Assembly (NCBI GenBank): GCA_950295325.1
Contig: OX485804.1
Coordinates: forward strand, 17,608,001-17,672,000
DNA: 64,000 nt
Direction: 5' to 3'
Source: Polytrichum commune
Taxonomy: Eukaryota > Streptophyta > Polytrichopsida > Polytrichales > Polytrichaceae
Every line of letters begins with the position of its first letter. Within the stretch, counting starts at the first letter, position 1. The notes under the pieces were generated by a model. It did no database searches. It saw nothing but the letters and a program-made list of their open reading frames with translations, and was not told where the DNA came from. Positions 11,640-22,999 of this stretch are shown piece after piece. A program made the translations under genes and the position numbers.

Positions 11640-11865
11640 CACTAGTAGAAAACTATGCCCAAAAAACCTGCATGATCTGCAGTCACTAAACGACTGCAAA
11701 TTTGTTTTTTTGGTTTAGCGATTGAAATTTTAGGAATTTGGGGACGTGTTATATAATATTGAATAATTTGTAGTTGTTTAGCGACTGCAGAACATGCTGG
11801 TCAAAAAAACTACAGTTGATTTTGGCTTCGGTTTTTTTGGGCATAGTTTTCTACTAGTACTAGTG
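11640..11865. mobile_element. CACTA-like foldback MITE
   Basis: It starts CACTAGTAGAAAACTATGCC and ends with the inverted counterpart terminating in TAGTG, with a six-base duplication in the right arm. Internally a second inverted pair is present (CTGCAGTCACTAAACGACTG against GTAGTTGTTTAGCGACTGCAG-like sequence), so most of the element can fold. Related internal sequence (GATCTACAGTCACTAAACAA) occurs near 31830. CACTA/TAGTG ends are typical of the CACTA superfamily, but a 3-bp duplication is not evident. Confidence 0.6.
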
Positions 11866-12292
11866 ATGAATTATAGAAGTGAATGTCAACGTGCATTTTG
11901 TGGATGTAAACTTGGATTGTATACTCAAATTTTGTAGTCAGGCCACAAAATGGGCTAGAGATTTGTTGGGTCTTTGTGCACTAGAAGGAAGGTGAAGCGT
12001 AGCTATGTCCAAAACGGCTTCAAAGCTCCTGAATATTAATCTAGTAGAATCAAATTCGCATGAACCGGGCCTCGATGTGTAGGGGATAATTTTTCCTCAA
12101 TCTCCTTCATCCATGATGGATAAGTCTACCTAGATGTCATAAATCCTAAGCCTGCAAAATGCCCTCTTGAATTAAGAACTTTGGGGGTTTATGGCAAGCT
12201 ATGTAAACTCGTCCATTGTGGATGAAGGTGCTTCAATTTTAACACAAACCTATCTCTTACAAGGCAAAGAGCCAATTCATTCCAATTGGACT

Positions 12293-12800
12293 CCACTAGA
12301 CTAACTTGGGATCTTTGAATCTACTTCCAGAGTCTAATCATTTGCTTAAAATAAAAAAATAAAAAAATAAAAAATCTACATGCTATAATATAATTCACTA
12401 CATTTTCACCTTCACATTATATGAGTTCATGTAGACACCACAAACCCCTAGCTTGCAGTTATGCCATTTTACTTGAGTTTTGTCATGGACACCACTAGAC
12501 TACTTCGGGAACTCTGTAGCCATTTCCAAGGTCCAATCATCTAGACAAAAATGCTAATCTACATGCTACAATATAATTCACCATGTATTCACCTAGGTCG
12601 CAATCGATGAGTTTACACAGACACCACGAACCCCTAGCCAACACTTCGGCCCTAATACTTGGGTTTTTGTCATGGATGCCACTAGACTAATTTGGGAACT
12701 CTGAAGCTACGTCCGGGGTCCAATCATCTGGAAGAAGAAAAAATGGTAATCTACATGCTACGATGCAATTCACCACGTTCTCACCTTCACAGGACACGGT
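12293..12800 (+). repeat. Tandem array of three ~190-bp units
   Basis: Units begin near 12293, 12491 and 12678 with CCACTAGACTAATTTGGGAA-like sequence. Each contains ATCTACATGCTACAATATAA, TTCACC and GACACCACGAACCCCTAG-like blocks. Spacing is 198 and 187 bp. Single diverged units of the same family appear near 58265-58430 and in part around 44450-45000. No coding potential. Confidence 0.6.
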
Positions 12801-12804
12801 CAGT

Positions 12805-12908
12805 GTTGGAGATTTGCGCCCATCACATACCCGTCAAATGTGCATGGCGTGTACATTTGAGGTTGTGATTTCGGCCATTCCTGGTTTGTGATGGGTGCAA
12901 ATCTCAAC
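12805..12908 (-). ncRNA. Candidate small-RNA (miRNA-like) hairpin
   Basis: Read on the minus strand, the arm GTTGAGATTTGCACCCATCA(CA) pairs with TGTGATGGGCGCAAATCTCC(AAC) over about 22 bases. There is one internal mismatch and one bulge near the base. The loop of about 59 nt holds a smaller hairpin (TCAAATGT/ACATTTGA). A TATA box lies about 220 bases upstream on the same strand (13127-13135), the arrangement expected of a plant MIRNA transcription unit. No known miRNA sequence was recognised in either arm. The alternative is a fragment of an inverted-repeat transposon. Expression data would decide. Confidence 0.35.
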
Positions 12909-13126
12909 CCTCCCACTGGCTCTGCCTGCCTTCAGGCCGGAATTAATACTGGAGTTTTTGTGGGGAGCTGTTAAGTTATCCCTCCCTCGATTCACAACCT
13001 TCAGTTCCTGAGGCACTTTGGCACTTGATCTCACACACTTCTTAACTTACAACGGCAACTACTTCCAGACAGCGCAGGGGAAGAGCGAGCACACATGATC
13101 AAACAGAGTCAGCCACAGCACAGGCG

Positions 13127-13135
13127 GCATATATA
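13127..13135 (-). promoter_or_regulatory. TATA box upstream of the hairpin
   Basis: The minus strand reads CTATATATGCCGCC in a moderately GC-rich, non-repetitive context (13080-13500). This differs from the AT-rich flanks, where chance TATA motifs are common. A start site would fall near 13100, some 200 bases before the hairpin at 12908. No protein frame is well placed behind it. Confidence 0.3.
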
Positions 13136-13139
13136 GGCC

Positions 13140-14309
13140 TTAATATTAACTTACATAAGCAAGTAAGTGAGTGGCTTCATCAGGCTGAAGCTAGCTAGGG
13201 CAGTGACAATAATAAGGGAGTCCACATAATGCAGCAGCCTCCCTCTGCATGCGGCGCTGGGCCGGTCCTCCTTCAACGGCCACTTTCTGGAGATTTGCTG
13301 AGACTTAACAAGCTCCTGAGTCTCATTCATTTGGATTACTAGCTTGTTGTTATATGTTAGCCCACCCTGGTACGTTGGTGGCTTTGACTGCAAAAGCCGG
13401 CGTGCGTCCCTCTATTCCAACCGGAAATAAATGATGCGGCCTCGCATTCTACCATGTACGTATCACCCTCACTTGCTACGTACTTTGCTTCACTTGGATC
13501 CCACGTTGGAACTGGCTTATGGCACTAGTGTTGTTTATTCGATTGTTTGGGGGTTTGTAGAACATATATATATATGTATATGTATATAAACACCTCAATT
13601 CTGTAAAGAAAAAGTGAGAATTAAGACAAATATTTTGTGTTGTCGAAACGTAATGTTTTGAATAAGTTTAATGCATGTTTAGCAACGATTTGTCTAAACC
13701 GTCTTGGAATAACGGTTGTATAGATGAGTAAAGCAACTTATCACTATATTCGGTAATTGGAGACTTTTTCATGATTTTGAGACTATTTAAGGACATTATT
13801 TTCAAATAAAGAACAAGAACAACACAAAAATATACTCGATGTGACATAAAGTGTTTCACGTGGGCAACACTAACTAATTTGGCACAAATACATGTCATCA
13901 TAATAAGAAATTGGACAAGATATTAAACCACTTGCATTTACTTTAAGACTTTCCAAAGTCTCTAATTAACAAATATAATATTACTTGTTGGAAATTGTAT
14001 CAATATTGGGTATCCTTAGATTGAGTCATGACTGTTGAAGGTGACATCTTGGTGTCAAAAGGGTCAAAACATGCAACTATCCAAGTTTTGAGCGTTTCTA
14101 TTCATTTAACAAGACGGACAAGACTCTTATCATTCATGTTCTTATGCAATATGGTCGATTGTACACACACAAAACAAAGAATAACTAAATAAATGTGTGT
14201 GAGTTTTGAACACTCCGTTTTGTGTTCCATACATTGACACGCCAATTTTTACATCTAACCTAACACTTCAGCCGACACACGCATTGAGAATCACTCGTAG
14301 ATTCTAGGT
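13140..14309. other. Unique segment grading into AT-rich DNA
   Basis: 13140-13530 is relatively GC-rich and unique within the window and could be upstream regulatory sequence for the minus-strand TATA box. Beyond 13550 the DNA is AT-rich with a TA-rich run near 13561-13590 and no recognisable gene. Confidence 0.3.
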
Positions 14310-14673
14310 CAAATGTAGTGCAACTTTTCTTGTGACACCCCTTATGAATAAGTTTACAAATGTTGTCATGGATGATTGAAATTTGGATGAAATTCATGCC
14401 AATTATTGAAACACAAAGTTTGGTATGTTCTGCATTCTAAAACTACTAAATGTAATGTTGTCCAGGATGATTGAAAATTGGATGAAAATCCAATCAGTAA
14501 GTGATAGTAATTGCAAATTATGAATATATTGTGCCCAAAACATATACAAGGAATGACAAATAATGTTAGGTTTACATTTACTGTAGTGTTGGTGACACTA
14601 CGTGGGCAGTTTACAATTAGTATTGAGCATGAAAATTAGAATTGGTGACAATAATTACAATAGTTAGTGTAGT
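14310..14673. mobile_element. Family B MITE, left end truncated
   Basis: It shares with 5477-5874 the ordered blocks CTTATGAATAAG, GTCATGGATGATTGAAATTTGG, CCAATTATTGAAAC, ACAAGGAATGACAAATAAT and GTGTTGGTGACA. The right end finishes near TTAGTGTAG. The left TIR has been lost. Confidence 0.7.
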
Positions 14674-14928
14674 TGGTTTTACGAATTCATTTTGAAAAAG
14701 GGAAGAAAAAGAGAGAGGGTCGGACATGTTTCAAAGTTTTTGGGATGTTGTAACTTCATCCGAGGACGGCGAGTAGAGTCATCATACACTTTGTGCACAT
14801 GTCATCATACACAAGTGCAACAAACAATGAAGATTCCACATAGTAGGTAATAGATATGTGTTGTGGCCTTTTAAATTCCAAATGACATTTTTCGTCAATG
14901 TGAGTGTGGTGATCTCACTCGTTCCACT

Positions 14929-15312
14929 ACGGTATGCAGGTGTTATTCGGTTCATTTTTCTTGTTCCCTATCTTCTATCGATCATAACTACAATTTTAGA
15001 ATTGTGTTGCATTAGCAAACTTATGATGAAGCATCAGCAAATATCGGATTGGAAATTAGGCCTCCTATGATTTGGTTATGGTCCCATTGGAAGTGCATGT
15101 TTGTAGATTTCTAAGTTGAATACATACCATGTCCTCCTAATTGTGTTCACTATTGAGTGTGGAGTAGTTATTGAAAGTTTGAAACATAGTAATCCAGTCT
15201 CTTACGAACATGTGTCTTTATGATATTTATTCTTTGATCCTCATCAAACCACACACCAATCAAATACAAATGTCCAATCAAGGAAAGTAATTGAATAACA
15301 CCTACGTACCTT
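14929..15312 (+). mobile_element. Family A TIR element, uninterrupted copy
   Basis: The left end ACGGTATGCAGGTGTTATTC is continued by GGTTCATTTTTCTTG. The right end is the inverted counterpart (GAATAACACCTACGTACCTTA), giving TIRs of about 30 bp. At 384 bp it is the reference for the interrupted copies at 1959-2869, 33588-34701 and perhaps 62327-63241. Non-coding. Confidence 0.8.
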
Positions 15313-15479
15313 AGCCCCTAAGTTCCCAAGCAACCAATTTATGGTTGATGGATGATTTCTTCCCTACATAAACCCCACCTTACTTTTTCATCCACAATCA
15401 AAATAATTATAATCATTGAGGCATCATGAATATCTACACATAGACACATGAGCCATGCAATTTGTAGATGAGTAGAATG

Positions 15480-15827
15480 CTCGGGGGGGGGGGGGGGTAG
15501 TCATTGGTTGGAGTAGCAATACACGTGCGAACAAATGATAGGGTATTTTAAAAACATGGGAGCAAAAAATTATAATTGGGCTTAAGAGTAATGTAGGGTA
15601 TCAAAAATGGCACTGGACATCTTTAAAGTACTATAGGGTATGGAATAATAGGTAATTTGGAATCATAAGTAATGCAAGCCATTTTTCTATTAACCCAAAG
15701 TAGAAATTTACATAATGATAGCATGTGAAAAAAAGAAGAGAATTGAAAGTAATACCCCCCTATAAAATAGTGGTTGTTCGCACCTATATCCTTAACTTTT
15801 TAACACACTGCCCCCCCCCCCCCCGAG
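15480..15827. mobile_element. Family C TIR element with G15/C14 ends
   Basis: Begins CTC followed by 15 G and ends with 14 C followed by GAG. It is flanked by a perfect 8-bp direct repeat, GTAGAATG (15472-15479 and 15828-15835). The 348-bp body is AT-rich and non-coding. The ends match the CTCGGGG ends of the other family C elements. The homopolymer expansion of the TIR is specific to this copy. Confidence 0.8.
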
Positions 15828-17404
15828 GTAGAATGTGTAAAAATATGTCAAAGTGGGAAGTGGTCATGTTTTTGTTGTGTTGGGAGCTCATGTGAGGGTG
15901 TTGACTCCAAATCGATGTTTGCCACTTCAATGCAAACTTTGCGTGAACATCAAAGATGCTTATTTTGGTAAAAGTGTTTTTTTTTTTTATGTTCATGTAG
16001 AAATGGCATGTGTGCTCACATCAACCGTTCAGTCTAACATTTGGACACTCTCAAATCATTATATTCGTTAATTTGGGACTTTTTTGGCATTTTGAGACAG
16101 TTACAAATATAAGAACATGGATAAAATCACACATATATTGGAGAATGTTGTAAGATGCAAATACTTTGAAGCGGGTGCTCATATCAAGATCCCAATTAAG
16201 AAATCATATCAAGATGGTTTAGGTAGGACGACCCAAACATTAGACCATATTGTTGTGGTCCATATATTAATTTGAGACAAGAGAAAGTCTCAAATTAATG
16301 AATATAGTGATAAATGTTTATGGAAATCTTTGCGTATATGTATGTTTAGAAGTGTGGGACAATTTACATACTCCAAATGCAAGGTAGCTAGCTTATTGTG
16401 ATTTGCACATTTTGGTATGAGAATTTGTGAAGATGCTCATTTATCAAGTTGTTCCCATCTAGTGGATCACCCATGCCTTCCACTCATTTTCCAAGTGAAT
16501 TGGTCAAAGGCGTTTTTGGGAGGATAAAACATGCATGTTCTTGTGCATCACTTCCTTCAATTGTTATGATCTAAAACTACCAAGAGTTATATGTGCCCAT
16601 TTTTTCCCTCATTTTAGCTCATCTATCATGTTTCGAAATCCTATGAACAGATCCACTTTAACCTCAAGACTTGTCCATAAAAATTTCACAACCAACCTTG
16701 AGTGAAATGCACTCAAAACAACCCCTTGGCTTGGGAAGTCAAGGGTTAAATCTGAGACTTGATGGGCCAGGTTGGTCCATGGAGTGTTGTGAATAGATAA
16801 TTTGTATTTCCAAGCACGTCGTCTCACTATAAAATTAGACTGCATTCCGTTGGCATGGAATCCTGGAAAAGAGGAAAACAATATGTAGATATCTCAATAT
16901 TGTAACCGTTAGTAGTAATTTGAGGATTAATTGTTATAAGTTTGTCATGCTTCAAGTGCTACCAAAGCATTCTTTCATGTCCTTTTTCTATCCCAATTAA
17001 GGTATATGGGTCCTAAATAATTACTTTTCCGACTAGCCCATTATTCCTAGGATAGGAAACACACAACACTAAGATAGGAAAATAAAAAACAATGGATGGC
17101 CATTATTAGAAGCACTAAAGTAAGGTAGAATGATTCTTATGTGGATCCAAAAAGGTTAATTGTAAAGGTGGTGGTCCAAAAGGATGCAGTGATAGGTGGG
17201 ATGCAATGATTGGCCGGATAGGTGTTGTTTCACATCACTTGCAATCACTTTTGGGTGTCATTGAGTTCACTATTTGACTCACTTGCCACTTTAGGAAAAT
17301 GTGACTAATTATTTACAAGGAATAAAATTATGAAAGAACTTAGATTCCTCTTCATTCCCTCTACTCCGTCTTTGAAAAATATTGCACAAATTTCAAGCCG
17401 CTCT
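15828..17404. other. AT-rich tract with a short perfect hairpin
   Basis: No gene recognised. A hairpin with 13-bp perfect arms (ATTAATTTGAGAC / GTCTCAAATTAAT, 8-base loop) lies at 16266-16299. The 90-codon minus frame at 16609-16881 has no motif. Confidence 0.4.
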
Positions 17405-17900
17405 TTTGGCCGAATCAAATTATTTTCATTGTTTTCCATATATGTACCTTACAAGCATCATGTGGTCAAGTCACTAGCAGATCAACCAATTTGGAAGATG
17501 AAAATAGGACATACAACTAGTCCATTTTTAGAATATTATGTAGTATATTGCAGTGGGACAAAACCAATGGTTGCATCCACCCACAATGCAATGTTGATTG
17601 AATAAGGTTGCATTCAATTAAAATAGTTTTGTGCATTAAATATATCCAAGCAAAACACCCCACCAAGCAATTCACCTACGTCTACTTGGGCTACATCTAC
17701 AAGGATCATGTGGTCAAGTCACTGGCAAATCGACCAATTTTGAAGAAAGAGGTGGTGCATATCACTATTCTATTTTTAGATTATTATATAGTATATTGCA
17801 ATTGGACGGAACCAATGGTTGCGCCCAACCACAATGTAATATTATCTTATATAAGTTTGCATACAGTCAAAAAAGCTTCTTGCATTAAAACTGCCCAAAC
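17405..17900 (+). repeat. Diverged tandem duplication, period ~248 bp
   Basis: CATGTGGTCAAGTCACT recurs at about 17458 and 17706, with roughly 80% similarity through the rest of the unit by eye. Both copies keep the same frame open: each encodes HVVKSLA, then PI, FL.YY, VYC, PMVA and HN in register (within the frames 17330-17605 and 17608-17952). I do not recognise the peptide. Confidence 0.55.
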
Positions 17901-18268
17901 AAAAATCCCACCAATCAATATAATTATTCAAGGCATTACAAAGTATACATAAGGGATTTGTATTATTTTTCTCTAGTGTATGCATTTAGAAAGGCTATTA
18001 AGAATTTTGAAATAAAGGTAAATTTGACTTGGAATATAGACTTAATTACATTCAATCACACTTAATTAGTTTGAATGCGAATGAATACTTGTGAAAGTAG
18101 ACGGCATTACCTAAAATATTATAAAATATACATGCTAAATCTACACACTAATTTAAGTGTCATCTTTTGAATAACAAAGACAATTTCAAATGGTAAGTCA
18201 CAAAAATTATAAGCTCAATGTTAATGAGGATTTTGTATTTTTTTGACATCCAAGTTAATTACGTGCTT

Positions 18269-18910
18269 CATTGATGGTTTCACTGGCGAAAATCATAGAA
18301 ACAACGTGCAACAAATAATAAGGTCTAATATATTCATTATAGATAAATTTTGTAAAAATGTACATATAATATAGGGGGTTTTAAAATAGTGAAACATGTT
18401 TACATGTAAAATACCATCACATATAATGGCCTCTTTTATCTAGTCAGTACATGTAAAATAGCGTGGAAACAATTACTAGGATTAGTGGGTCTAAGGTAGG
18501 GTTTGTGGCAGTGGATGGAAAGAGGTAATTTTCTGTTGAAAAGTCTTGGATGGATGACTTCACAAGCTGGTTGCGTGGCTGGTTGGCTTGAACGTTATTG
18601 AACCAATGTATCCAATGTGGAGTTAATGTCCTCTACCTACATGCCGGGAGGGGAAATTTCAGCGCGTTGTTTGAATTGCAATGTTCCTTCCAATTTTCTT
18701 TGGCAATATGAGTAAAATAAGGTGTTTTTAAATGATTCCCCAAAAAAATTGTAATTACTAAAAGGGTGTATTAAAATACAAGCATTTACCTTTATTTTGA
18801 AAAATACCATACCTTATAATCTTTTATGCAAGGTACATAGCCCCCCGATAAATAACTACTAAGCGCACGTGTATGCAGTAATATAAGAGGGAGTGACCCC
18901 CCCCTGGTGA
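18269..18910. mobile_element. Family C TIR element with degraded ends
   Basis: Highly similar to 20653-21277 and, inverted, to 40693-41318 over about 620 bp. Shared blocks include ACATGTAAAATACCATCACA, CAAGCATTTACCTTTATTTT and ATATAAGAGGGAGTGACC. The left TIR has diverged to CATTGATGGTTTCACTGG and the right end carries extra C residues. A GGTTTCACT repeat lies at both ends but cannot be separated from element sequence, so no target duplication is claimed. Confidence 0.7.
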
Positions 18911-20652
18911 GGTTTCACTTCTAGAATGAAATCCCAATCAATTGGTTATTTACTAATTGGAAGTGCACATATATATAGAATTTCAGACCTTGCAAGTGAA
19001 GTGCATTCAATATGGGATTTGTAGTCAAGTGGTCTTCAAGAATGCAAGGATAATATTTATTTTCAAAGTTGGGCGAGGCAGGTAGCAGTTTTTAGTCGGG
19101 TTCATAAATTTCCCTGGAGGGCTGCCCCAACCCAGATATGACATCCCCAAAAGTTCGTGCGGGGGTATTTATTGTCCGCCGTGAAATCATTGGGTGGTGA
19201 CTTGGGACTTCCCCACTCTCCAAGCTAGTGTGGCTACCCTAGTGAAGGCATTTGGCCTCCTTAGCTAGCCGTATTTGTAAGGGTGTACCCAAACTCAATT
19301 AAGGGTTGTAAAGGTAAGGAAATAAAGAAAGAAGAATTCCGGTCTCAACTAAGGGGCCGCAATGAATAGAGTGTTTGTACATAGAACAACCTTGGTCACG
19401 TCCTAAAGGGCATTGATTTTAGATATAAAACTATTTAACCATTTCCAGGGAGTAGACACTACATTAGTAGCTAGTAACAAGAAATAAGAGCTAGTAACCT
19501 ATAATTGTGAGTTGTTGGGTGTTTATTCCAAAGAGTAGTATTGTTGAGAGGGTAGGATATACGGTGGGTTATGGGGTGCGTGAACACCATGTCGATAAGA
19601 TCCATGTTGGTTGAGAATGAATGATTAGTTCCATATTATTTGGTTTGGGTTTGATTCATGTTGAAGTCATTTGAGTGCATGTGAATGAAAGTGACATGTG
19701 GTTGTCATGTGGGTTCTGGGAGGGAATGTAGTTATTAGCCAACGGCCTATCCTTAAGCATTGCTAATTGAGCTAGAAGAGTGGTGTGTACCACTATTCAA
19801 GTAATGTAGTTTTTGGTGTGGGTTGTGTCATTAGTGGTTTTTTTACTTTAGGTTGTCTAAGGTGGGTCTGGGAACTTGTGGTATCAAATTGTGAGGTTGT
19901 TTGGATATTGTTGGGAACGCAATGCTATGAGTTATAGGACATTCATAGGTTGCAATTTGTGTATTAGGTCTATCCTATTAAAAACATGATCTAGAATGAT
20001 GAAAGTTAGAAGGAACCAACCAAGATTGGGCATGGTAAGGTTGTAACCATGGGACAAGATAGGTCTAAGGAGACATGTTCATGTAGTGTAGTGGTCATGG
20101 TTGTGGCTCCAAAAGTGAATGAGGGAGGCATGGCGGTTTTGACTAGACTTGAGGAGTACAATCTACCCTCTATAAATGTTAACCCTCGGGAGTGGATCAA
20201 AGTTAACATCTATAGAGGTGTTAACAATTAACAATTAACAATTTACTTTTTTGAGCAATATACAAATCTTAACATTTATAAATATAAGCAATTGTGAAGA
20301 GTCCTTGTGAGAGAATACCATTCATAAAATTGCAAACCCAATCAAAACTTTATTCAATATCAAGTTTACAAATCACGGGTGAAGTATGAATCAATGGTTC
20401 TTTGGTGAGATTCATCTGCATGCACAACTTGCAAACATTTCGCGGTGGGTGGATCTAACTAGACTCAAGGAGTGAATAGGTAGAAATGATGAGAAGCCTC
20501 TTGTCACGATCCTAGGCACGATAGTAACAAGGAATTGTATAGGGGGCATGCTACAACACCGGGCCATGTGAAACCAAAAAATTAAAGATAGATCATAAAC
20601 CGTCCATTGGTCCAACCAGGAGGTACATGGTTGGGAATCGACAAGGTCATGG
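18911..20652. other. Unassigned tract
   Basis: Moderate complexity, no recognisable gene or repeat. The two overlapping opposite-strand frames at 20006-20231 show no motif. Confidence 0.4.
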
Positions 20653-21277
20653 CTTGGGGAGGTCACTAGCAAAAATTGTAGAAATAACGTGCAATAAAAA
20701 ATAAGGTCCCATATATTCATTGTGGATAAATTTTGCAAATAACGTACATAAAATATAGGGTTTTTTAAAATAATGAAACATGCTTACATGTAAAATACCA
20801 TCACATTTAATGATCTCTTTTATCTAGTTAGTACATAGAAAATAACATGGAAACAATTACTAAGGGTGGCAGGTCTAAGGTAGGGTTTGTGCTAGTCGAT
20901 GAAAAGAGGTAATTCTTTGTTGAAAAACCTTGGATGGATGACTTCGCAAGCTGGTTGGCTTGAATGTTATTAAACCAACGTTTCCAATGTGGAGTTAATG
21001 TTCTCTACCTACGTGTCGGGAGGGAAAATTTGAGCGCGTTGTTTGAACTGCAATGTTCTTTCCAATTTTCTTTGGCAATATAAGTAAAATAGGGTATTTT
21101 AAAATGATTCCCACAATAATTATAATTATTGATAAGGTGTATTAAAATACAAGCATTTACCTTTATTTTGAAAAATGCCATACCTTATATTCTATTCTGC
21201 AAGGTAAATAGCCCCCTGATAAATAGGTCATGAGCCCACGTGCATCCATTAATATAAGAGGGAGTGACCTCCCTGAG
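20653..21277. mobile_element. Family C TIR element (625 bp)
   Basis: Ends are CTTGGGGAGGTCACT and the inverse of CTCAGGGAGGTCACT. They are flanked by GGTCATGG (20645-20652) and GGTCGTGG (21278-21285), an 8-bp target duplication with one mismatch. The body matches the copies at 18269-18910 and 40693-41318 and has no coding capacity. Confidence 0.85.
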
Positions 21278-22690
21278 GGTCGTGGCTAGACATGAGCCTG
21301 ATTTGGGGGTGAGCGCCATGCACAAAGTGAGAACAAGGCCCAAGATTGACCCACGCACATGAAAAGCAAAGGATGGTGAGAAATCGGCTTAACAAGGATC
21401 CTGAGGCTAGTGAATAATAACGGTAGTTTGTAGGGAGTTGGGGGCATGTCCCTAGGACCGAGGGTTGAGTGACTCCTAAAAGCCCGTTGGGCAAGGGGTC
21501 TAGGGTCTCCATTACCGGGGCATGTACCATGCGCTTTGAATTCATGTTTGGAGGAATGAAGGCTAACGTTTTTGTGGCCATTGTTTGTGCTAAGTTGGCG
21601 ATATTGTGAATACATTGTTTCCCCCTAGGTAGACCCCATTGATACATAATGGGTTGCCTTCAATATGAATGTGGGTTTGGGTTGTGATATAAAAGGAATT
21701 GTATTGCACATTCTACAAAAGTGTGTTGACTCTTAAAGGTCTTTAGCCCTTGAAGGATGTAGGGGCTTAATGTACAACATGTATGCGTAATTTCTATGAC
21801 CCTCACCAAGTCTTAAAATCGTTTGTTTTTATATTACAAGGATTTAAACTTTATTTTAAACTTTATCTTATGTCAAGAATAAAATAAACTATACTCATAT
21901 GCAACAATGATGATCAAAACACTAAGTATGTATTTGCATCCAAGGAAGCTAAGGTTGTGTATTTGAACCCGAAATCCTCAATAAAATCAACATATTCAAC
22001 CTATTTGAAGTATACACTTGGAGAATGGATTAATTTTGGGTGGGGCCACTTTGGACCAACTAGCTAAAAATGAAGGTATGTAACACAAAGACATGTTTTT
22101 TTTGTGTGCATGGAGAGGCCCAAATTGGGCTTCTTATACGCTTAAGGGTTAAGGGTAAAAGAAACTATAAATTAGACTTAAATTTCTTAGAACTTACGGT
22201 TAGTGAAGGCCTTAAATTAACACCAAACAAATCCCATGTTAATTCCCAATGAGGCAATCTCTTCTTTGGAGTGAACTTGGAACTAAGGGTGTGTTTATAG
22301 TAGTCACCAATGACTAGTGAGCACAACCACTGCTTTCTCATAGTCTCACTCATTGAGAATTGGGTGGTCATCTCTCGTTGTTTTACGAAACATCACCAAA
22401 AATAAGAGTGTCCATGTCAAAACATGGATGAGAAAGTGACATGGAACTAACATGGAGTCCTACATGTCCATAAGTGGATGTTGTTTGATTGCCACACGAA
22501 TTTTGCAACACGAGTTTCACCCAAACATGTTGTGTTAGCAAAAAAACGAAAGCAACCATTTTATTTTCAAACCTACTTTTATCCAAATTTCATTTTGGAG
22601 ATGTATAGTTTTAGTTTTAAATAAAAATTATTATGTCTTTATTTTCAGTATTTCTGAATTAAAATTATAACAGTACGTCGAGTGAACAGA
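21278..22690. other. Unassigned tract
   Basis: Contains two overlapping minus-strand frames (21249-21647 and 21286-21615) without recognisable domains, and otherwise AT-rich DNA. No gene can be supported. Confidence 0.35.
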
Positions 22691-22692
22691 CT

Positions 22693-22992
22693 TTGAAAAT
22701 GTGCTTTGGATTTCTCTTGGTCATGGTCTATGGAGCGCCGACCATGTCCACAAGAAATCCTAAATCATTGTTTCTCACGGCCCTTGGTCACGTGTGTAAA
22801 GGAGGCCATAGAGAGTATCTGTTGATGCAGAACACTCACTGCAGGCTTATTGTTGCTCCTTGCCAAAATTATGACCCCTTTCCTCCTGGAGGGTGGATGG
22901 GATTAACCATTACATTCGGGGACGTTGAGGCCACTGCAACCAATGCATTCTTCGATCGGCTAACCTCTATATTGTCAAAGTTAACTTCATAG
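22693..22992 (+). CDS. Unrecognised 99-codon open frame in a higher-complexity segment
   Basis: The frame opens MKMCFGFLLVMVYGAPTMST and later contains PFPPGGWMGLTITFGD. It lies in a 1.3-kb stretch (about 22690-23970) that is less AT-rich and less repetitive than its surroundings. The flanking sequence has further protein-like blocks in other frames on both strands. No domain, signal or catalytic motif was recognised. It could be an exon of a real gene, a decayed gene fragment, or chance. The minus strand also reads as protein-like over the same bases (for example PNVMVNPIHPPGG), so the coding strand is not certain. Confidence 0.2.
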   Translation: MKMCFGFLLVMVYGAPTMSTRNPKSLFLTALGHVCKGGHREYLLMQNTHCRLIVAPCQNYDPFPPGGWMGLTITFGDVEATATNAFFDRLTSILSKLTS

Positions 22993-22999
22993 AGCATAT

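Noticed and set aside
21249-21647. 132- and 109-codon overlapping minus frames
   Set aside because: They overlap each other, start inside the end of a family C element and show no recognisable domain.
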